64,000 bases of DNA from the NCBI GenBank assembly GCA_001599595.1, contig BCHH01000003.1, forward strand, positions 3,453,151 through 3,517,150, given 5' to 3'. Both the position numbers and the translations under genes were made by a program. The notes beneath the pieces were generated by a model. The model ran no database searches and had not been told where the DNA came from. It saw only the letters and a list, made by a program, of their open reading frames with translations. This DNA comes from Beverwykella pulmonaria. Its lineage: Eukaryota; Ascomycota; Dothideomycetes; Pleosporales; Melanommataceae. This document shows positions 59,634-64,000 of this stretch, in pieces (within the stretch, counting starts at the first letter, position 1; every line of letters starts with the position of its first letter).

Positions 59634-61313
59634 TCATCCCAACCCGAGTCCAATTCTGCCCCAGCATACAGAAACGTCCTGAACCAAGGTCAGAAAGTTC
59701 TCGTCGTCGATGTGCTGCATCATGAAATCGTTCAATGCCGCTTTTCGCCCTTCTTCAGACTGCATGGCATAAGTTGCAAGCCCCTCGTTGGCATTCGCAG
59801 CGACAGTATTGTAGAGCCATGAAGCCACCCGGTTTTGAGAAGAAGCATCCGTTGTGGGGCTGGTAGGAAGGTGAGAGGCAATTTGTGGCCGATGACTGTT
59901 CTGAGAAGTCCCGTTGAGCTCGTTGAGAGGATGCGTCTGATTTGAACCGCCGGAAGTCGCTGCTGTAGATGCAGTGTTCTCAGCAGATGTGGGCCAGGGG
60001 AGGCACGATGTATCAGATCCTAGACTGGGAAACCTCTCAAGACTGGATTCAAGATGCATTTTCTTTTCAGGCCCTCTGATAATGGTCGGCTGGGGGAGAG
60101 GGGGTATACCAAGTGCTTCACTGAGGGTTGGACTGCGGCTCAGACTTCTCTGTACAGTTCGAAGTTGGGAAGGCAATGGAGGAGGTCCCATTGAAACGTT
60201 TGATGCTTGACTTGTAGGACGAGCATCGTCACTGCCGGTAGATTTCATCGAAGACGAGCGCCCAAAAGGTAGCTCTCGCCTAGGTGGGATCACTATTGCG
60301 CTCCTGTCGGGCACTGAAAAAGGTAGCGCAGTGCATGGGCGGGAAGATGAGATAGTAGTACCCTCTTCAATAGTTGACGGACTTGCGGGGTGAGGTTGCA
60401 CTGGTGTTGTCCTGTTGCTTGATGGTAGGCTAAGAGCCGACGAGGAGGAGGCGGGTCTTGGAAAGTACTCAGGAGGTATGAAAGAGTTGGCATGAGGAAG
60501 ACGAGCTGGATGCTGAGGATTCAGCGCCCTATTTACCAATACCGAATGAGCAGACACCGGTCGGGTAAAATTGGCTTCCTTGGATGGTAGACGAGACGGC
60601 AGCGTCACTGACTGGTGAAGAGTGGGGGGTGAGGACGTCGATATAGCAGTAGATGGCCGACGGTGGATTTCGGCAAGCCGCGACGGAGGGAACGAAGGGC
60701 CTGAGGTCGCAACATTTGCAGGACCAACTGGAGCAGAAGCATTGGCTGTTGCAGAAGGCTGTGCCGGTTGTGGCTGTTGGCTGATGCGAAGCCCGAGCTG
60801 GTGCATGTGGTTGAACGCAATGTTGTACTCTTGAACGGTCGCAAACTTGAGCTGAATTCGGCGAATCACCACGGGGTCGCCCTTCATCGTAGGTAAGATC
60901 CAGCGTATGGCTAGCAATGGACATTTTGCAATTGCTGAGATGGACAGCTGCTCCGCTCTGGTTTCGATGCCATGCTGCTGCATGATCGCAGTGGTCTGAT
61001 TGCTCACATTGACCAGCCTCTCAAGTGGGATCTCTTCCTGGAGGTAGAATTTAGACACACATTAACCCAACGGCCCTAGGTGCGGTGTCCACAACAGGTG
61101 TGCGAGTGCTGGGGCACTTACCAAGACCTGCGTCCCTTGCAGTACTTTCAGAATTTGGGAAGACGAACCAGAACCTCCTCCCATGAAAGTATCAAAGACG
61201 ACGATCAGGTCCTGCACTATATGCCTCCACGTGAAGTTCTGGACACCAACTGCCACATCACCGGTGTAGGAGAACTTTGTTAGTTGAAGAGTGATGAGAG
61301 CGGACGACTGCAT
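59634..61313 (-). CDS. probable Rec114-like meiotic recombination protein
   Basis: Exons 61122-61313 and 59634-61037; 531 aa. The N-terminal ~150 residues fold-like pattern (MQSSALITLQLTKFSYTGD, SSSQILKVLQGTQVLEEIPL, VVIRRIQLKFATVQEYNIAF) suggests the PH-like domain of Rec114/Rec7, which with Mei4 and Mer2 promotes Spo11 breaks. A long Ser/Pro-rich middle holds PIIR-like and ELPFGRS motifs. The end is a compact helical block (SWLYNTVAANANEG, AALNDFMMQHI, CWGRIGLGLG), matching the place where Rec114 binds Mei4. Family assignment rests on this layout and remembered fungal relatives, so it is moderate. The 84-bp intron joins TQVL to EEIPLERL. Confidence 0.6.
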
Positions 61314-61696
61314 GGTGTGGCTGTTAGTTGCACGGTGAGGTTAGCAGAAGATCAACGATACACCAATTGCTGCGAGTGAATAGCCAAGTCTACGGCGACA
61401 ATGTTAGGTGAGTGAAGGGGATTCCTTGGAAGGGAAGCGGAGACCTTGAGGAAGTTGCGACTCTACGAGCGGCCGTATCACGTGAATGAGCGGCCCGTGC
61501 GCACGGCTAGCCCGTCGCGAGCTGAGGAGCTCGCATTTCTGAGGTTCACCACCAACCGCGACGGATGCGCGCCGCGCCCTCTCCTCCCTCGCCCTCGCCC
61601 CCCATCACCCCCGATTGCGCCTAGCCGCACCACTGGCACGGCTGGTGTCTTTGTGTGCACATTGGAAGAGCCCTAGGTGAGTGCGCCAACAGCAAC
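61314..61696. promoter_or_regulatory. divergent promoter with TCACGTGA palindrome
   Basis: 383 bp between two divergent starts. A perfect TCACGTGA at 61478-61485 lies near the middle, the same 8-mer seen upstream of the Thg1-like gene. A Cbf1-type bHLH binding role is inferred from the motif. Confidence 0.45.
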
Positions 61697-64000
61697 ATGG
61701 CGCCGAACAAACCACGAGAGGCATCCATCGAGCGCACCTCAGAATATGAAGAGTTTATAGAGAAACTAGCAGTCTACCACGAAAAGCGAGGGTGGGTTCT
61801 CCCTTTGCGCGTCGTCGCAGCACCCATCAACCACGGCCATTGACTGAGATTCGCAGGACCCACCTGGATCGCGAACCCAAAGTCGGGAGCCGCCGCATCG
61901 ACCTGCTACGCCTGTGGAAGCGCGTTATCGAAGAAGGCGGATACGACAAGGTCTCAGATACCAAAGGCAACAAACTCGCCTGGAGACGACTTGCCGGTGA
62001 ATTCCTCCCTGGAAGTCCCAATCTCACAACGCAGGCCTTCATCGTGAAGAGCTCCTACTACAAGAATCTTGCGTATGCCTCCCGGCCCCTTCTGAACGGC
62101 GCGGAATACTAAAAAATGTGCTCCAGGGCCTACGAAATCAGCACCATCCACAATCGCGAGCCGCCACCACCGAGTATCCTAGAGGATGTGTCTGCCAAGG
62201 GCGGTGATCTTCTAAATCGAACCGTCGAGAACTACTTTCCCTCAGGAAGCAGGGAACCCGAGCGTCTAAGGAACGGCGATTCCGATTCTGAAGAGTCTGA
62301 CGAGAACGGCGAGCCAAAGAAGACTCCAAAGATAGACAGGATGGACGTGGACGAGCCAGGGAGTACGGGAAGAGTCACGAGAGGTAAGTTAGCATATGTA
62401 TACTGCCCGTGTGAAGCTAAAGGCGTCTTCTATAGGGCTCCGCCATGCCCCACCCCAGCGTGTGCTCTTCCAGCCTGAAGTGTCAACCGTTCGACAGACT
62501 CGTACCGCTACTGGCAGCTTGCATTCACCACAGCCTGGTGCTCATACCAACGGTGTTTATGGCCAGAGCCTCGCTCAGCACACCGTAATGACATACGACC
62601 CCCGCGCGGCGGTGCCTTCCAACATGAAGCCGGTCGTGACGCCGGCGAACAACCCGGAGTACTTTAGGAATATGCGTATGAAATACGCTGTGAACCGAAA
62701 GAATAAACCTGTACCAATCAGGGGCATGATGCTTCCTGGCAGTAAGTGATGAGTCCGACACATGTATACCGCTACAATGCTGACAAGGTGCAGCCGGTTT
62801 CCCAGGCCCGAACATCTACATCCGTGCTCTCCATGCCCTACGATCGAAAGAGCCAGAAGAAGAAGCTTACGCTCTTCACCACCTGGTGAAGATTTCTCAT
62901 GAGCGTGGCGACAAGTATCGTTTTGATCAATTCTCTGGACTTGCCGAGGCTCTGATCGCAAAAGTCATTGAAGTCGCTTCCATATTCTATGATGTCAAGT
63001 GGGAAATATCCTTTGTTGAAGAGGAATTCGAGCAGCCGAATATTCTCAACGGCTTGTCCGGTACCCCGGACTTGATTCAGAGGATACAATCATTAGATTT
63101 GCTTGACATACATGACGACTTGCTACCCGAAGAGGTTGCGAAGTCATTGGGAATGGTCACCGAAGCAGCCCTCATCATTCGGAACATGGTTATGCTGCAT
63201 GAGAATGCGCTTTTCGTCTCGATGGTACCCTCCGTCCGAGATCTGATTGTCATCGTTCTCAATCTCCCCAATCATGCCACGATAGTTGAGCTTCAGCACT
63301 ATGCTCTCGAAATTGCCGAACAACTAACCAGATTCTGGGCCTTGGACTCCCAAAATCCTTTATACCTCTCCTTACTCGCCCAGGTTGACTCAGATGACCG
63401 AGGCAAAATTATCACGTCATTAAGAGGACTTGGTCGCATAGCCATGAACCTCGAAGCTACAAACAAACTGACCAACGTATCAAGGAAAACCCTACAGTCG
63501 ATATGCGACTGGTTACTCGTTGAAGATGAGGAACTCCGGAATGCCTGTCTCGACTTCCTCTACCTATTCACAGGCTTCGCAGATAACGTCGAAATACTTG
63601 CGAATGAAGTCGACGTTCAAAGTCTTGTAAACCAGCTGGTCCGCTTACTTCAATACAACGCGATCGCCTACGAAGAGCGTCGAAGTAATACGAAATCCTC
63701 AAAGTCATCACAGCATGCCGAAGGTGCACCAAAGCTGTCCGCTGCTATCATCGAGCAGCTGGTGACACTGGAGGAGCCTGAGCGCAGCTCGCAGTGGCTT
63801 CGAACGTGCTTTGAAGAGGATCCTACAGGAGAGATCACGCAGATACAACTCTGGTCTGCATATAATGCGGCTTTCCAGGACGTCATGGCAACAAACCAAT
63901 CATTGAAAGCACTTATGCCTGCTAAGGATTTTATCACGAATGTATCCACGACTTTTGCAAGTGCATCTGCTCAGGTCCTCAATGTTGGTGGTCAGCCAAA
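61697..64000 (+). CDS. RSC9: RSC chromatin-remodelling subunit Rsc9, 3' end cut
   Basis: Exons 61697-61791, 61857-62072, 62127-62383, 62436-62741, 62794 to beyond the window; at least 693 aa. Rsc9 is the ARID-containing subunit of the SWI/SNF-like RSC remodeller. The ARID spans exons 1-2 (EEFIEKLAVYHEKRGTHLDR, IDLLRLWKRVIEEGGYDKVS, WRRLAGEF). Then come a linker, a Rsc9-type armadillo-like region (YIRALHALRSKEPEEEAYAL, HHLVKISHERGDKYRF) and, near the right edge, an RFX-like winged-helix block (WLRTCFEEDPTGEITQIQLW). Four short introns keep frame, each with a clear GT donor and AG acceptor. The stop codon and the end of the RFX region lie outside. Divergent from the Rec114-like gene. Confidence 0.9.

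Noticed and set aside
1..64000. CRISPR arrays, rRNA, tRNA genes
   Set aside because: No regularly spaced repeats, no rRNA-like blocks and no tRNA B-box/A-box pair found on reading; CRISPR is not expected in a fungal chromosome.

Overview
This is a 64 kb stretch of filamentous ascomycete (Pezizomycotina) chromosome. The evidence is the gene set (RSC9, HUL4, REI1, ATG13, DPH2 and Rgt1-like orthologues), frequent short introns of about 45-65 bp with GTRNGT donors and CTAAC-type branch sites, polar low-complexity tails, and fungal-specific families such as copper-fist, Zn2Cys6, DUF3602, NACHT-ankyrin and HKD-motif kinases. Dothideomycetes is my best guess, but the sequence alone does not settle the class. 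Most genes contain introns. I joined exons by hand from open frames, splice signals and family expectation. Every multi-exon gene with both ends in the window sums to a whole number of codons.

Layout. (A) About 0-13 kb is accessory-looking. It holds the 3' part of a STAND/NLR-type NACHT-ankyrin gene with 9 introns in the visible part, then, on the same strand, a gene that encodes an HKD-type protein kinase fused to a RhoGAP domain. After these come a probable solo LTR, a Thg1-like nucleotidyltransferase, a small cysteine-rich putative secreted protein, and a MYND zinc-finger gene broken by frameshifts and stops. (B) About 13-35 kb is a denser housekeeping block: REI1 (60S maturation) divergent from HUL4 (HECT E3 with an AZUL finger), a DUF3602 protein, an F-box-like protein, a TesB-type acyl-CoA thioesterase facing DPH2, an SDR oxidoreductase, a histidine phosphatase and a secreted, GPI-type phospholipase B. 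(C) About 35-64 kb holds larger genes with long spacers: an ankyrin-RCC1-BTB protein like IBtk, ATG13, a copper-fist regulator, an Rgt1-like Zn2Cys6 regulator, a probable Rec114-like meiotic protein, and, divergent from it, RSC9, which runs off the right end.

The gene products are mostly independent core functions: translation and ribosome biogenesis (REI1, DPH2, Thg1-like), ubiquitin and BTB adaptors, autophagy, copper and glucose regulation, and chromatin. The most unusual locus is the pair at 1-7.8 kb. A fungal NLR with a visibly degenerate Walker B lies 570 bp upstream of a kinase that has gained an Rgd1-type RhoGAP domain with altered residues at conserved positions. This would physically couple a kinase of a heterokaryon/immunity-type accessory family to Rho GTPase control. 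The link between the two genes is inference from adjacency only.
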